58,896 nucleotides of DNA from Acidobacteriota bacterium. Its GTDB lineage: Bacteria; Acidobacteriota; Thermoanaerobaculia; UBA5066; Gp7-AA6. The translations under genes and the position numbers were made by a program. How positions within the stretch are numbered: the stretch's first letter is position 1; every line of letters starts with the position of its first letter. The notes under the pieces were generated by a model. The model was not told where the DNA came from and ran no database searches. It worked only from the letters and a program-made list of their open reading frames with translations. Positions 9,042 through 17,171 of this stretch are shown here, in pieces. The stretch lies in NCBI GenBank assembly GCA_020199905.1, contig JAIVJS010000014.1, forward strand, positions 1 to 58,896, in the 5' to 3' direction.

Positions 9042-9374
9042 CGTTCCAGGCGGCTGGGCGCTTTGCGCTGGGCGCTGGGCAGGGAGGCGAAGGGCGAAGG
9101 CGATCGAATGAGAGACCGAACGGTGAGGGGTCCGGCTACTCGATGCAGCCGCCAACCTGCCTCCACCGCCTCTCATCCCGGCCCACTCTCGGGCGCGCGG
9201 GGGAGGGGGAAGCGCCGAGCCTTTCCGATCCGCGTATCCCCTCGCTTCTCGATTCCCTCGCTTCTCGATTCCAGTTGACCGCGGAGTACCGCGGCCGTCT
9301 CGCTCCCGTTGGTCGCCCGGCTCCCGTTTCCCGGCCCTCATACAATCCCGATCCCCAGGGAGACGGAGTGAAAA
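9042..9374. other. 333-base intergenic region: repeats, no gene seen
   Basis: The start holds CTGGGCG words (9052-9075). At 9170-9215 there is a GC-rich ...CTCTCGGGCGCGCGGGGGAGGGGG segment like the one at 600-690. A tandem CTCGCTTCTCGATTCC repeat (about 9240-9272) follows, then copy 1 of the REP-like palindrome. A TACAAT (9341-9346) could be a -10 box for the M2 peptidase. I see no coding signal on either strand. Confidence 0.6.
9274..9340. repeat. REP-like palindromic repeat, copy 1
   Basis: Core GACCGCGG-AGTA-CCGCGGCC followed by GTCTCGCTCCCGTTGGTCGC and GGCTCCCG. It is nearly identical over about 55 bases to copies at 14099-14160 and 20480-20537. The stem here has one mismatch at the base. 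It is intergenic in all three cases. Confidence 0.75.
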
Positions 9375-11228
9375 ATGAAGCGACGCGTCGGAAGCCTCAT
9401 CGTGACTCTCCTGATCACCGCCGGAGCGGCTTTCGCCGCGGAGCCCGCCGTGCCGCGTGAGAAGCCCGCGGCTCGCCCGCGCCCGGCGGCCGCCGGAAAG
9501 GCCGGCACCGCGGCGGAGGCGCAGGCCTTCATCGCCGAGGCCGAGACGAGTCTTCTCGCGCTCGCCAACGAGGCCTCGCGGGCCGGCTGGGTGCAGGCGA
9601 CGTACATCACCGACGACACCGAGATCCTGGCCGCGCGCGCCAACGAGCGCGTGATCGGGGCCTCCGCCGAATTCGCCAAGAAGGCGGCGCGCTACGACGG
9701 AACGCGCCTGCCCGAGGACCTCGCGCGCAAGATTCGTCTCCTGAAGAACTCTCTGACTCTCGCGGCCCCCGCCAATCCGAAGGAGAGCGAGGAGTTGACC
9801 CGCCTCGTCGCGAGCTTCGAAGGGACGTACGGAAAGGGCAAGTACTGTCCGAACGGCACCGACAAGTGCCTCGATCTCGAGGACATCTCGCGGATTCTCG
9901 CCAGCAGCCGCGACCCGAAGCAGATCGAAGACGTCTGGCGCGGCTGGCACACGATCTCCGTTCCGATGCGAAAAAATTTCGCGCGTTACGTCGAGCTCGC
10001 CAACAAAGGCGCGCGCGAGCTCGGATTCGCGGACACCGGCGCCATGTGGCGTTCCAAGTACGACATGCCTCCCGCGGATTTCGCCCGGGAGCTCGACCGG
10101 CTCTGGGACCAGGTCCGGCCTCTCTACGTTTCCCTTCACGCCTACGTGCGCGCGAAGCTGCGCGAGAAGTATGGCGACGCCGTTCCGGCGAGCGGGCCGA
10201 TCCCCGCGCATCTGCTCGGCAACATGTGGGCGCAGGACTGGTCGAACATCTACCCGCTCGTCGCGCCGAAGAACGCGGATCCCGGATACGACCTCACCGC
10301 GATCCTGAAGGGGCGCAAGACGGACGCGCTTCAGATGGTGCGCTACGGCGAGGGGTTCTTCACCTCTCTCGGTTTTGCCGCGCTCCCGAAGACTTTCTGG
10401 GAGAGGTCCCTCTTCACCAAGCCTCGCGACCGCGAAGTGGTCTGCCACGCGAGCGCGTGGGACGTCGACAACGTCAACGACCTCCGGATCAAGATGTGCA
10501 TCGACATCACCGCCGAGGATTTCTCGACGATCCACCACGAGCTCGGCCACAACTTCTATCAGCGCGCGTACAACCAGAAGCCCTATCTGTTCCGGGACAG
10601 CGCCAACGACGGGTTTCACGAGGCGATCGGCGACACGATCGCGCTTTCGATCACACCCGAATACCTGGTCAAGCTCGGCTTCATCGATAAGGCGCCCGAC
10701 GCCTCCAAGGACATCGGCCTTCTCCTGTCCCGCGCTCTCGAAAAGCTCTCCTTTCTGCCGTTCGGCCTCCTGATCGATCAGTGGCGCTGGAAGGTCTTCT
10801 CGGGAGAGGTGACCCCCGAGAACTACAACCGGGCGTGGTGGGAGCTCCGCCTGAAATACCAGGGCGTCGCGCCGCCCTCGCCGCGCACCGAGGCGGAGTT
10901 CGACCCGGGCGCGAAATACCACGTGGCCGCCAATGTGCCCTACACGCGCTACTTCCTCGCGGACATCCTGCAGTTTCAGTTCCATCGGGCGCTCTCGAAG
11001 ATCGCCGGGTGCGACGCGCCGCTTCACCGCTGCTCGATCTACGGAAGCCGGCCGGCGGGGGAGCGGCTCGCGAAGATGCTGGCGATGGGACAGAGCCGCG
11101 CGTGGCCGGACGCGCTCGACGAGCTGACCGGGCAGCGCCAGATGGATGCGACCGCAATTCGTGACTACTTCGCGCCCCTCCAGAAGTGGCTCGACGAGCA
11201 GAACGCCGGGAAGCCAACAGGTTGGTGA
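9375..11228 (+). CDS. M2 family (angiotensin-converting-enzyme-like) zinc peptidyl-dipeptidase, secreted
   Basis: 617 residues from ATG 9375, with AGGGAGACGGAG as ribosome site. Signal peptide RRVGSLIVTLLITAGAAFA. Zinc motif HHELGHNFYQ (HExxH) at about nt 10533-10560. The third ligand Glu sits in NDGFHEAIGDTIALS about 25 residues later, exactly as in ACE. Other family marks include EAETSLLALANEASRAGW near the N-terminus, WRSKYDMPPADF and VCHASAWDV. M2 enzymes remove C-terminal dipeptides. Length matches bacterial single-domain ACE (about 600-670). Being exported and next to two other exported metalloproteins, it probably helps use external or periplasmic peptides. Confidence 0.93.
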   Translation: MKRRVGSLIVTLLITAGAAFAAEPAVPREKPAARPRPAAAGKAGTAAEAQAFIAEAETSLLALANEASRAGWVQATYITDDTEILAARANERVIGASAEFAKKAARYDGTRLPEDLARKIRLLKNSLTLAAPANPKESEELTRLVASFEGTYGKGKYCPNGTDKCLDLEDISRILASSRDPKQIEDVWRGWHTISVPMRKNFARYVELANKGARELGFADTGAMWRSKYDMPPADFARELDRLWDQVRPLYVSLHAYVRAKLREKYGDAVPASGPIPAHLLGNMWAQDWSNIYPLVAPKNADPGYDLTAILKGRKTDALQMVRYGEGFFTSLGFAALPKTFWERSLFTKPRDREVVCHASAWDVDNVNDLRIKMCIDITAEDFSTIHHELGHNFYQRAYNQKPYLFRDSANDGFHEAIGDTIALSITPEYLVKLGFIDKAPDASKDIGLLLSRALEKLSFLPFGLLIDQWRWKVFSGEVTPENYNRAWWELRLKYQGVAPPSPRTEAEFDPGAKYHVAANVPYTRYFLADILQFQFHRALSKIAGCDAPLHRCSIYGSRPAGERLAKMLAMGQSRAWPDALDELTGQRQMDATAIRDYFAPLQKWLDEQNAGKPTGW

Positions 11229-11245
11229 GAAATCGGTGGTTAGAC

Positions 11246-11290
11246 GTCAGTTCTCAGTCAGGACGCAAACCGAAGACTGACAACTGATTC
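11246..11290. repeat. GTCAGTTCTCAGTC repeat forming an imperfect hairpin
   Basis: TCAGTTCTCAGT (11248-11258 region) pairs with ACTGACAACTGA (about 11275-11286) with one mismatch, just downstream of the M2 peptidase stop, so it may end transcription. The 14-mer GTCAGTTCTCAGTC at 11246-11259 recurs exactly at 39041-39054. Confidence 0.6.
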
Positions 11291-11345
11291 CTGACGACCG
11301 GTTTCTTCTGGCATCCGGTTTGCGTTGAGCGCCGCCGGAGGCTCC

Positions 11346-12821
11346 ATGAAATCGGCCCCGAAAGCACTGGCGCTCTGGCTGGCGTTAGCGGTCGGCTCTC
11401 TGCCCGCCGCCGCCGCGCCCGGGCCCACGGCCGTCCGGCCCGGTTTCAACCTCTTCTCGACCCAGCAGGACATCGAGCTCGGCCGGCAGTCCGCCGCGCA
11501 GGTCGAGAGACAGATCCCGCTGATCCACGACCCGGCGATCGACCACTACGTCGCGGCCATCGGCAACCGGCTCGCGGCGGCGGCGCCCGGGCCGAAATTT
11601 CCCTATCAGTTCAAGGTGACGAACCTGTCGGACGTGAACGCGTTCGCCCTCCCCGGCGGGTTCATGTACGTCAATCGCGGATTGATCGAGCTCGTCCCGA
11701 CCGAGGGGCAGCTGGCCGGAGTCATGGCGCACGAGATGGCGCACGTCGCCCTCCGTCACCAGACCAACCAGGTTTCCAAGGCCTACCTCGCGAAGGCGGG
11801 CGTCGGCATCCTCGGAGGGGTCCTCACGGGTGGGGCGCCGGGGCCGATCATGGCCGCCGTCGGCGGTATCGGTTTGAACGCCCTGTTCCTGAAATTCAGC
11901 CGCACGGCGGAGAGCCAGGCCGACATCGTGGGCGCCCAGACGATGGCGCGCGCGGGATACGACGCCAACGAGATGGCCGACATGTTCGAGCTCCTGCGCA
12001 AGCAGGCGGGCCGCGACCCCGGCCGGCTCGAGCGCTTCCTGAGCGACCATCCGGCGCCGGCCGACCGCGAGGCGCGCGTGCGGCAGGAGGCGTCGCGGCT
12101 CGGAAAGGCGGCGGCGCCCGGGCCCGTCGGCGACGTGCGGGCGGTGAAGGCGGCTTTCCGCACGCAGCCTCCGCCCGTCTCGATGAAACAGCTCGCCCGG
12201 GGCACGACGGGCGGAACGGTCCCCGCGAGCCGCGGCCCTGCCCGCGGCGACGTCCGGATCGAGCCTCCGTCGTCCCGGTTCCGCACGTTTCAGCAGCGCA
12301 GCGGCTTCTTCACGATCGAATACCCCGAGAACTGGCAGCCGCACGAAGCTCCGAACGGGTTCGGAGTCACGATCGTGCCTCCGGGCGGAGTCGTTCAGAC
12401 TTCCGACGGGCAGCCTTCCGTGATCTACGGCGTCGTCGTCAACCATTACGATCCCTTCGAAGGCTCGGTCAACGGCCGCTCCGGCGCGCGCGGGCAGTTC
12501 GGACGCGGCACCGGCCTGGACGACGCGACGAACGATCTCGCCGCGCAGATCACGAAGTCCAACCCGTATCTCTCGCCCGTGCGGGGCTCCGCGCGGCGGC
12601 TGACTCTCGGCGGGGCGAACGCGATCTCTCTCGTTCTCGCCGGCGCGTCTCCCGTGACGGGGCTCGAGGAACGGGTCAACGTCCTGACCCGGGAGCTCCC
12701 CGACGGGCACGTCCTGTATTCGCTGGCGATCGCGCCGGGGCGCGACGCCGGGGCGTTGTCGGCCACGTACGACCGGATGATGGCGAGCCTGCACGTGAAC
12801 GCGGGGGCCGCCCATCGCTAG
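11346..12821 (+). CDS. M48 family zinc metalloprotease with C-terminal PsbP-like domain, secreted
   Basis: 491 residues. ATG 11346 is chosen because GCCGGAGGC precedes it and a clean signal peptide follows (SAPKALALWLALAVGSLPAAAA). A TTG 21 bases upstream is also in frame. The M48 core has VMAHEMAHVALRH (HExxH, about nt 11723-11760) and SRTAESQADIVGAQTMARAGYD with the third ligand Glu. The LERFLSDHPAPADREARV motif is typical of BepA/YfgC-like members, which act in the periplasm on outer-membrane proteins. After about residue 300 a second domain (GFFTIEYPENWQPHEAPNGF) resembles PsbP/DUF1795-type folds. The next gene starts 31 bases on. Confidence 0.9.
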   Translation: MKSAPKALALWLALAVGSLPAAAAPGPTAVRPGFNLFSTQQDIELGRQSAAQVERQIPLIHDPAIDHYVAAIGNRLAAAAPGPKFPYQFKVTNLSDVNAFALPGGFMYVNRGLIELVPTEGQLAGVMAHEMAHVALRHQTNQVSKAYLAKAGVGILGGVLTGGAPGPIMAAVGGIGLNALFLKFSRTAESQADIVGAQTMARAGYDANEMADMFELLRKQAGRDPGRLERFLSDHPAPADREARVRQEASRLGKAAAPGPVGDVRAVKAAFRTQPPPVSMKQLARGTTGGTVPASRGPARGDVRIEPPSSRFRTFQQRSGFFTIEYPENWQPHEAPNGFGVTIVPPGGVVQTSDGQPSVIYGVVVNHYDPFEGSVNGRSGARGQFGRGTGLDDATNDLAAQITKSNPYLSPVRGSARRLTLGGANAISLVLAGASPVTGLEERVNVLTRELPDGHVLYSLAIAPGRDAGALSATYDRMMASLHVNAGAAHR

Positions 12822-12852
12822 GAAAGCGCCCGGGCCGCCCCCGGATCAGACG

Positions 12853-14022
12853 ATGGAAGAGGACGAGGAGCCGACCGACCGGTCGATCGTCGAGCTGCAC
12901 GTTCCCGTCACGACGATCGTCAAGGTCCTCATAACGGCGGTCCTGGTCTGGGCCGCGCTCAAGCTGCTTCCGGACTTTCTATTTTTTCTTCTCGCGCTCG
13001 TCCTGGCCGTCAGCGTGTCCCCCCTGGTGTCACGCCTCGAGCGGCGCGGGATGTCCCGCGGCTGGGCGGTCGGCCTCGTGGCCGTGCTGACAATTGTGGT
13101 CATCCTGGCTTTCCTCTTCCTGGTCGGGCCGCCCCTGGTTTCGCAGCTCGTCACGCTTTTCGGCAACCTTCCCGAGTACCGAAAACGCGTCGCAGGTCGC
13201 CTGGGTCCGCAGTATCCGGTCATCAGCCAGGTCCTCGACCAGATCCTCGCCCTGCCTTCTTCTCCGGAAGTCGCGGCCTCCTTGAAGAAGCCGCAGGCAT
13301 GGGGAGAAGCGGCGATCGTGGGGGTGACGGTCTCCATCCTCGTGCTGACGTTGACGCTCTACCTGGTCGCGGATGGCAAGAGGACGTACGCCTGGCTGCT
13401 CGCGTACGTGCCGCGGCGGCATCGCCGAAAGATGGCAAGGACGATACCCGAGGTCTCTGAGGTCATCATCAGCTACGTGCAGGGTCAGGCGCTGACCTCT
13501 CTGCTCTATGGAATCTTCGCGCTGATCGTCCTTTCGGTGTTTCGCGTCCCGGCCGCCGTGCCTCTCGCATTCCTCGCCGCAGTCTGCGACATCCTCCCGG
13601 TCGTGGGGGTGATCGCCTCGACCGTGCCGGCCGTTCTCCTCGCGCTGACCGTTTCCCCCCTGGCCGCCGGCGCCGTTCTCGTTTTCTACCTCCTCTACCA
13701 CGTGCTCGAGAACACCGTGATCATCCCGCGCGTGTACGGTAAGCAGCTGCGGCTATCGACGATCGCGGTGCTCATCGCGATCGTGATCGGAGGGCAGCTC
13801 TACGGAATCCTCGGAGCGATCCTGATCCTTCCGTTCGTCGCCGCATACCCGATCATCGAAAGAATCTGGCTGCACAAGTACTTGAGCGACGAGGTGCTCA
13901 CCGATCACCATGCTCTCGAAAAGGCGCTGGAGACCGGGAGCGACCGTGCCGTCGAGAAGGTCCTGAAGGGTGAAGAACACGGGGGCGTTACGGCCACGGT
14001 GCCGGTCGAGAAGAAAGCTTGA
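12853..14022 (+). CDS. AI-2E family transporter (PF01594-type permease)
   Basis: 389 residues, about eight membrane helices (TTIVKVLITAVLVWAALKLL, FLFFLLALVLAVSVSPLV, GWAVGLVAVLTIVVILAFLF and others). Family marks are the amphipathic region between helices 3 and 4 with FGNLPEYRKRVA, the DGKRTYAWLLAYVPRRHR segment, and YVQGQALTSLLYGIFALI followed by ILPVVGVIAS. Despite the family name, characterised members include Na+/H+ antiporters and exporters, so the substrate is open. A charged tail follows the last helix. It lies 31 bases after the M48 gene and is probably co-transcribed; no clear ribosome site precedes ATG 12853. Confidence 0.88.
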   Translation: MEEDEEPTDRSIVELHVPVTTIVKVLITAVLVWAALKLLPDFLFFLLALVLAVSVSPLVSRLERRGMSRGWAVGLVAVLTIVVILAFLFLVGPPLVSQLVTLFGNLPEYRKRVAGRLGPQYPVISQVLDQILALPSSPEVAASLKKPQAWGEAAIVGVTVSILVLTLTLYLVADGKRTYAWLLAYVPRRHRRKMARTIPEVSEVIISYVQGQALTSLLYGIFALIVLSVFRVPAAVPLAFLAAVCDILPVVGVIASTVPAVLLALTVSPLAAGAVLVFYLLYHVLENTVIIPRVYGKQLRLSTIAVLIAIVIGGQLYGILGAILILPFVAAYPIIERIWLHKYLSDEVLTDHHALEKALETGSDRAVEKVLKGEEHGGVTATVPVEKKA

Positions 14023-14098
14023 GCGTTGGGAGTTGAGAGTTGGGATTCGCGAGTTGAGCCTGATGCGGAATCACCGCTGTCTCAGACTTCACCCTTCT
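14023..14098. repeat. GAGTTGAGAGTTGGG-type intergenic words
   Basis: GCGTTGGGAGTTGAGAGTTG (about 14023-14043) followed by GCGAGTTGAGCCTGATG. Same compositional family as the CTGA-type repeats elsewhere. No gene seen. Confidence 0.5.
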
Positions 14099-14160
14099 AG
14101 TTGACCGCGGAGTACCGCGGTCGTTTCGCTCCCGCTGGTCGCTCCGGCTCCCGGCCCCCG
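14099..14160. repeat. REP-like palindromic repeat, copy 2 (perfect stem)
   Basis: GACCGCGG (14103-14110), loop AGTA, CCGCGGTC (14115-14122): a perfect 8-bp stem with a tetraloop. It is followed by GTTTCGCTCCCGCTGGTCGC and CCGGCTCCCGGCCC. It lies between convergent genes. Confidence 0.8.
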
Positions 14161-15141
14161 TCACTCCACCGCCGGCACGTCCCGGCCCTCTCCGAAGTCC
14201 AGCACCCAGAAGCGAGGTTTCGGCTCCGGCGCGGCGGCGAGAAGAGCCGCGATCTCCTGCGCGGGTTCGTCCTGTCCCTCGTCGGTCAGACGGAACGTGC
14301 CGAAGTGCATGCCGACGCCCGTGCCGGCGCCGAGGTCGGCGAAGGCCTGCAGCGCCTGCGCGGGCGTTTCGTGGACGGGGCCCATGAACCACTCGGGCCG
14401 GTAGGCGCCGATCGGCAGGATCGCCAGACGCAGGCGCGGGAACCGATCCCGGATGAGGCGGAAGTGCGGTCCGTAACCGGTGTCGCCAGCGAAGAAAACG
14501 TCGCCCGCCGATCCGGAGAGCACGAACCCCGTCCACAGCGTCGCGTTGCGGTCGGCCAGCCCGCGTCCCGAGAAGTGCTGGACGGGCACGGCCGTGACGG
14601 AGAGGCCCTTCCCGATCTCCCCGCTCTGCCACCAGTCGAGATCGGTACCGTGGGACAGCCCGTGCTGCTCGAGAAAGCCCCGCACGCCGAGGCCGGTCAC
14701 GATCCACGGCCGGTCGTGGGCGTGAAGCCGCCTGAGAGTCTCGAGATCCAGGTGGTCGTAATGGTTGTGGCTGATGAGCACCGCGTCGATCTGCGGGAGA
14801 TCTTCGAATCGGATTCCGGGCGGGCGGACGCGCCGGGGGCCGGCCCAGGCGACGGGACTGACGCGCTCGCTCCACACCGGGTCCGTGAGGATGTTGCGCC
14901 CCGCCATTTGGACGAGGAGTGTCGCGTGGTTGACGAAGGTGACACGCAGGTCCGCGACGCGCCGCTGCGGAGCCGGACCGGGGCGGGCGTCCGTGAAGGG
15001 GCGCCACGGGACCGGCTTTCTGGTGGCGGCCCACCGCAACACCCCGGCGAACTCGTGCGCGCTTCCGGCGAGGTTCCGGAAGCGACGCCCGTCGAAATGG
15101 TCCGAGACGGCGCCGCGGTGTCCCGGTGCCGAGAAGACCAT
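14161..15141 (-). CDS. MBL-fold metal-dependent hydrolase (NAPE-PLD/UlaG-like)
   Basis: 326 residues, third gene of a coupled operon. Start ATG at 15141 overlaps the TGA of the phosphatase gene by one base (TGATG). The metallo-beta-lactamase site is complete: LISHNHYDHLD (HxHxDH), PVQHFSGRG, FFAGDTGYGPHF and a final His in GVGMHFGTFRL. The N-terminus with FAGVLRWAATRKPVPWRPF and LRVTFVNHATLLVQMAGRNI matches the NAPE-hydrolysing phospholipase D-like branch, which often has an N-terminal extension. No signal peptide, so probably cytoplasmic. A phospholipid or phosphodiester substrate is an inference from the family. Confidence 0.88.
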   Translation of the reverse strand: MVFSAPGHRGAVSDHFDGRRFRNLAGSAHEFAGVLRWAATRKPVPWRPFTDARPGPAPQRRVADLRVTFVNHATLLVQMAGRNILTDPVWSERVSPVAWAGPRRVRPPGIRFEDLPQIDAVLISHNHYDHLDLETLRRLHAHDRPWIVTGLGVRGFLEQHGLSHGTDLDWWQSGEIGKGLSVTAVPVQHFSGRGLADRNATLWTGFVLSGSAGDVFFAGDTGYGPHFRLIRDRFPRLRLAILPIGAYRPEWFMGPVHETPAQALQAFADLGAGTGVGMHFGTFRLTDEGQDEPAQEIAALLAAAPEPKPRFWVLDFGEGRDVPAVE

Positions 15142-15695
15142 CAGAGACGCAGGCGGAGCAGCGTCGAGCCGCCGGCGGAAGGACCCGGAGCGGAGGCGGA
15201 CGCGGCTCCGCCGGCGGAGGACGCCGGAATCACGATCCAGAGGCCGTCGTACTCCCGGGGTCCGACTCTTACTTCGTCCGCGCAGCCGAGGGCCGCGACG
15301 AGCGGCCCGACGGTGTTGCTGTGCCCGACGACCAGGACGTTCTCGCCGCCGTGCTCCTTCGCGATCCGCGCGGCGAGAAGGGACGCGGCGTCGGGCCCGT
15401 TCGCGTCGTAGAGCTGCGGCGTGAGCCTCCCGGCGCGGGCGAGAGGCTCGGCCGTCGCCCGCGTTCGCACGGTGTCCGTCGAGTAGATCGCGGCGATCTT
15501 CGCATCGCGCAGCACCTCGGCCAGCCGCCGCGCGCGCGCCCGCCCCGCTTCCGAGAGGGGGACCTCCTTCTCGTTGGCCTCCGACTGCTTCTCCGCGTGC
15601 CGGACGATGAACACCGCGGCCACCGCGAAGCGTGCCGGAAGGAGCGCGATGAGGAGGGCGATCGCGAGAAGCCCGCCGATGACTCTGCTCTTCAC
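15141..15695 (-). CDS. Histidine phosphatase family protein (SixA/PGM-like), exported
   Basis: 184 residues. GTG start at 15695 overlaps the stop of the esterase gene by four bases (GTGA), implying translational coupling. An N-terminal hydrophobic segment (IGGLLAIALLIALLPARFAVA) leads directly into the catalytic RHG-type motif VFIVRHAEKQSE. The second catalytic His is in VLVVGHSNTVGPLV, and IYSTDTVRTRATAEPLA is also typical. Both histidines are present. The C-terminus is an Ala/Gly/Ser-rich tail ending TLLRLRL. Likely a periplasmic or membrane-anchored phosphatase. Confidence 0.88.
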   Translation of the reverse strand: MKSRVIGGLLAIALLIALLPARFAVAAVFIVRHAEKQSEANEKEVPLSEAGRARARRLAEVLRDAKIAAIYSTDTVRTRATAEPLARAGRLTPQLYDANGPDAASLLAARIAKEHGGENVLVVGHSNTVGPLVAALGCADEVRVGPREYDGLWIVIPASSAGGAASASAPGPSAGGSTLLRLRL

Positions 15696-16444
15696 CGGCT
15701 CTCTCCGTAGGGAGCGTACTGGGGATCCGCATCGAGATTTCTCGCCTTGAAGAACTCCCAGGCCATCCGGTTGATCTCCTTCGAGCTGCCGTAATAGTCG
15801 TGGGTGTGCCCGGCCATTTCCTGATACTCGACCGGAAAGCCCCGCGATTTCAGCGCGTCGCGGGTGGCCCGCACGGCGTCGAGAGGAAAGAACGCATCCC
15901 GGGTGCCGATCCACATTCCAAACGGGATCTTCCGCTTTGCCCAGTCGAAGGTCGCGAAATCGTCGGGCGGCAGCGCCCCCGCGTGGATGGCCACCGCGGC
16001 GAAGTAAGCCGATTCGAGCGCTCCCACTTCCAGAGCGAAACAGGCGCCGGCCGAGTGTCCGAAGAGAAACACGCGCCGGGAATCGATGGCCGTGCGAACC
16101 CGAACGGCCTCGACGACGTCCCGAAGAAAGCCGGGGCCGTCGGAGGGAGACGTCCAGTGGACCGAATCCAGCGAATCCGGCGCCGCCAGGACGATGCCCT
16201 CTCTGGCGGCGGTGTCCTTCCACGGGCGCGCGACCGTCTCTCCGTTGCGGCCGGAGCCGTGGAGAAGCACGAGGAGAGGCTTCGGGGTCCCGGTGGGTCC
16301 GCCTTCGGGCACGAAGAGCCAGTAGGACCGCTCCCGTCCTCCGGACGTGATCGTCTCCCGGCGCACCTCCGCCTTCTCTGCCCGCGCGGCCGCGTATCCC
16401 GAAAGAAAGACAAGACCCCACAGGAGAGCCAGGCGCTTCTTCAT
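15692..16444 (-). CDS. Secreted alpha/beta hydrolase (esterase/PHB-depolymerase-like)
   Basis: 250 residues from ATG 16444 (MKKRLALLWGLVFLSGYAAARA, signal peptide). An earlier in-frame ATG at 16474 adds ten unlikely residues. The fold marks are LLVLLHGSGRNGE (oxyanion hole), FLFGHSAGACFALEV (nucleophile Ser, GxSxG), GTRDAFFPLD (acid) and AGHTHDYYGSS (His). The sequence resembles LpqC/feruloyl-esterase and depolymerase-type hydrolases that act on polyester or aromatic esters. First gene of the esterase-phosphatase-MBL operon. All three could act in stepwise breakdown of an ester/phosphate compound, but that is inference. Confidence 0.87.
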   Translation of the reverse strand: MKKRLALLWGLVFLSGYAAARAEKAEVRRETITSGGRERSYWLFVPEGGPTGTPKPLLVLLHGSGRNGETVARPWKDTAAREGIVLAAPDSLDSVHWTSPSDGPGFLRDVVEAVRVRTAIDSRRVFLFGHSAGACFALEVGALESAYFAAVAIHAGALPPDDFATFDWAKRKIPFGMWIGTRDAFFPLDAVRATRDALKSRGFPVEYQEMAGHTHDYYGSSKEINRMAWEFFKARNLDADPQYAPYGESR

Positions 16445-16469
16445 GGCCGCGAAGGTATCAGGCAGGGGC

Positions 16470-16528
16470 CGCAAGACGGGAAACGGGAAACGGGAGAACG
16501 GAGGGCTGAGAGCTGACGGCTTTCAGTG
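16470..16528. repeat. ACGGGAAACGGGAAACGGG and CTGAGAGCTGACGG words
   Basis: Between the esterase and cupin genes there is a 7-base tandem (ACGGGAA, about 16476-16496) followed by GGGCTGAGAGCTGACGGC (about 16503-16520). Member of the dispersed CTGA-type family. Confidence 0.6.
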
Positions 16529-16529
16529 G

Positions 16530-16934
16530 TCACACTCCCTGAATGACCGGATCGGAGGAGCGCTCGTCGTCTCCGCCGGATCCGGACGTCCCCCGTGCCT
16601 TGTCGCGGCCGTGGGAGTGGGCGGGCGGATGCGTCGCCTCGATCGCGCGGAAGTGCTCGAGGACCCGGTACGTGTGCCGGGAGCCCTTCGGGACCACCCA
16701 GGAGTCGCCCGCTTCCAGACGGACGGTCTGGCCCTCCAGCCGCAGCTCCGCCCGTCCCGAGAGGACGTAGCCGACCGTCTCGTAATCGCGGGCGGTTTCC
16801 GGCTTCTCCGCCGCGGAGGGCTCCTTCTCCCAGAGGCGCATCGCGACCGACGTTCCCGACGCGAGATACGTCTGGCCCATCTCGCCGCGAGGCGAATGTT
16901 TCGAGTCCACTTTCGTAATGCTGGTGTCGGTCAT
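16530..16934 (-). CDS. Small cupin-domain protein
   Basis: 134 residues from ATG 16934, with GGGAGGCGCGCA as ribosome site. A single conserved beta-barrel: GTSVAMRLWEKEP, ETVGYVLSGRAELRLEGQ (cupin motif 1 region), VRLEAGDSWVVPKGSRHTYRVLE (motif 2 with GDSWVVPKGSRH) and EHFRAIEATHPPAH. The C-terminus is His/Arg/Asp-rich and low in complexity. Such single-domain cupins bind a metal and a small ligand, or act as regulators of small-molecule metabolism. The 3' end lies 85 bases before the esterase operon. Confidence 0.85.
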   Translation of the reverse strand: MTDTSITKVDSKHSPRGEMGQTYLASGTSVAMRLWEKEPSAAEKPETARDYETVGYVLSGRAELRLEGQTVRLEAGDSWVVPKGSRHTYRVLEHFRAIEATHPPAHSHGRDKARGTSGSGGDDERSSDPVIQGV

Positions 16935-17114
16935 TGCGCGCCTCCCGCCGGCTACAGGGACGCAAGAAGAGGGCCACGGGGAGGGCGCTGAGCGCTCGCG
17001 GGAGGCGCCGGTCGCGGATTGTCGAGATGCCGGACGGGAAGGCGAAGGCGTGGGTCGGGGTGTCCGTCTGCTTCTTCCTCTGCGCTCAACGCTTAACCCT
17101 TTCCATTTTCGGCT

Positions 17115-17143
17115 CCAACATCCCGGCCCTCCACGGCGTCTAA
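17115..17143 (+). promoter_or_regulatory. Candidate ECF-type promoter for the sigma factor operon
   Basis: CCAAC (17115-17119), 17-base spacer, CGTCTAA (17137-17143). ECF promoters commonly show an AAC-containing -35 and a CGTC-containing -10. A matching AAC-N16-CGTCTAACA lies upstream of the DUF5916 gene (47587-47614, minus strand). Self-activation of the sigma factor would be typical. Confidence 0.4.
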
Positions 17144-17171
17144 CACCGCGGAAGGAAGCCCGCTGACCGTC

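Noticed and set aside
9136-9345. Minus-strand ORF over the REP-like repeat (YSAVNW...)
   Set aside because: The peptide recurs only because the repeat itself recurs; no start signal.
7890-11027. 1045-codon minus-strand ORF
   Set aside because: Antisense shadow of the DUF885 and M2 peptidase genes, no family features.
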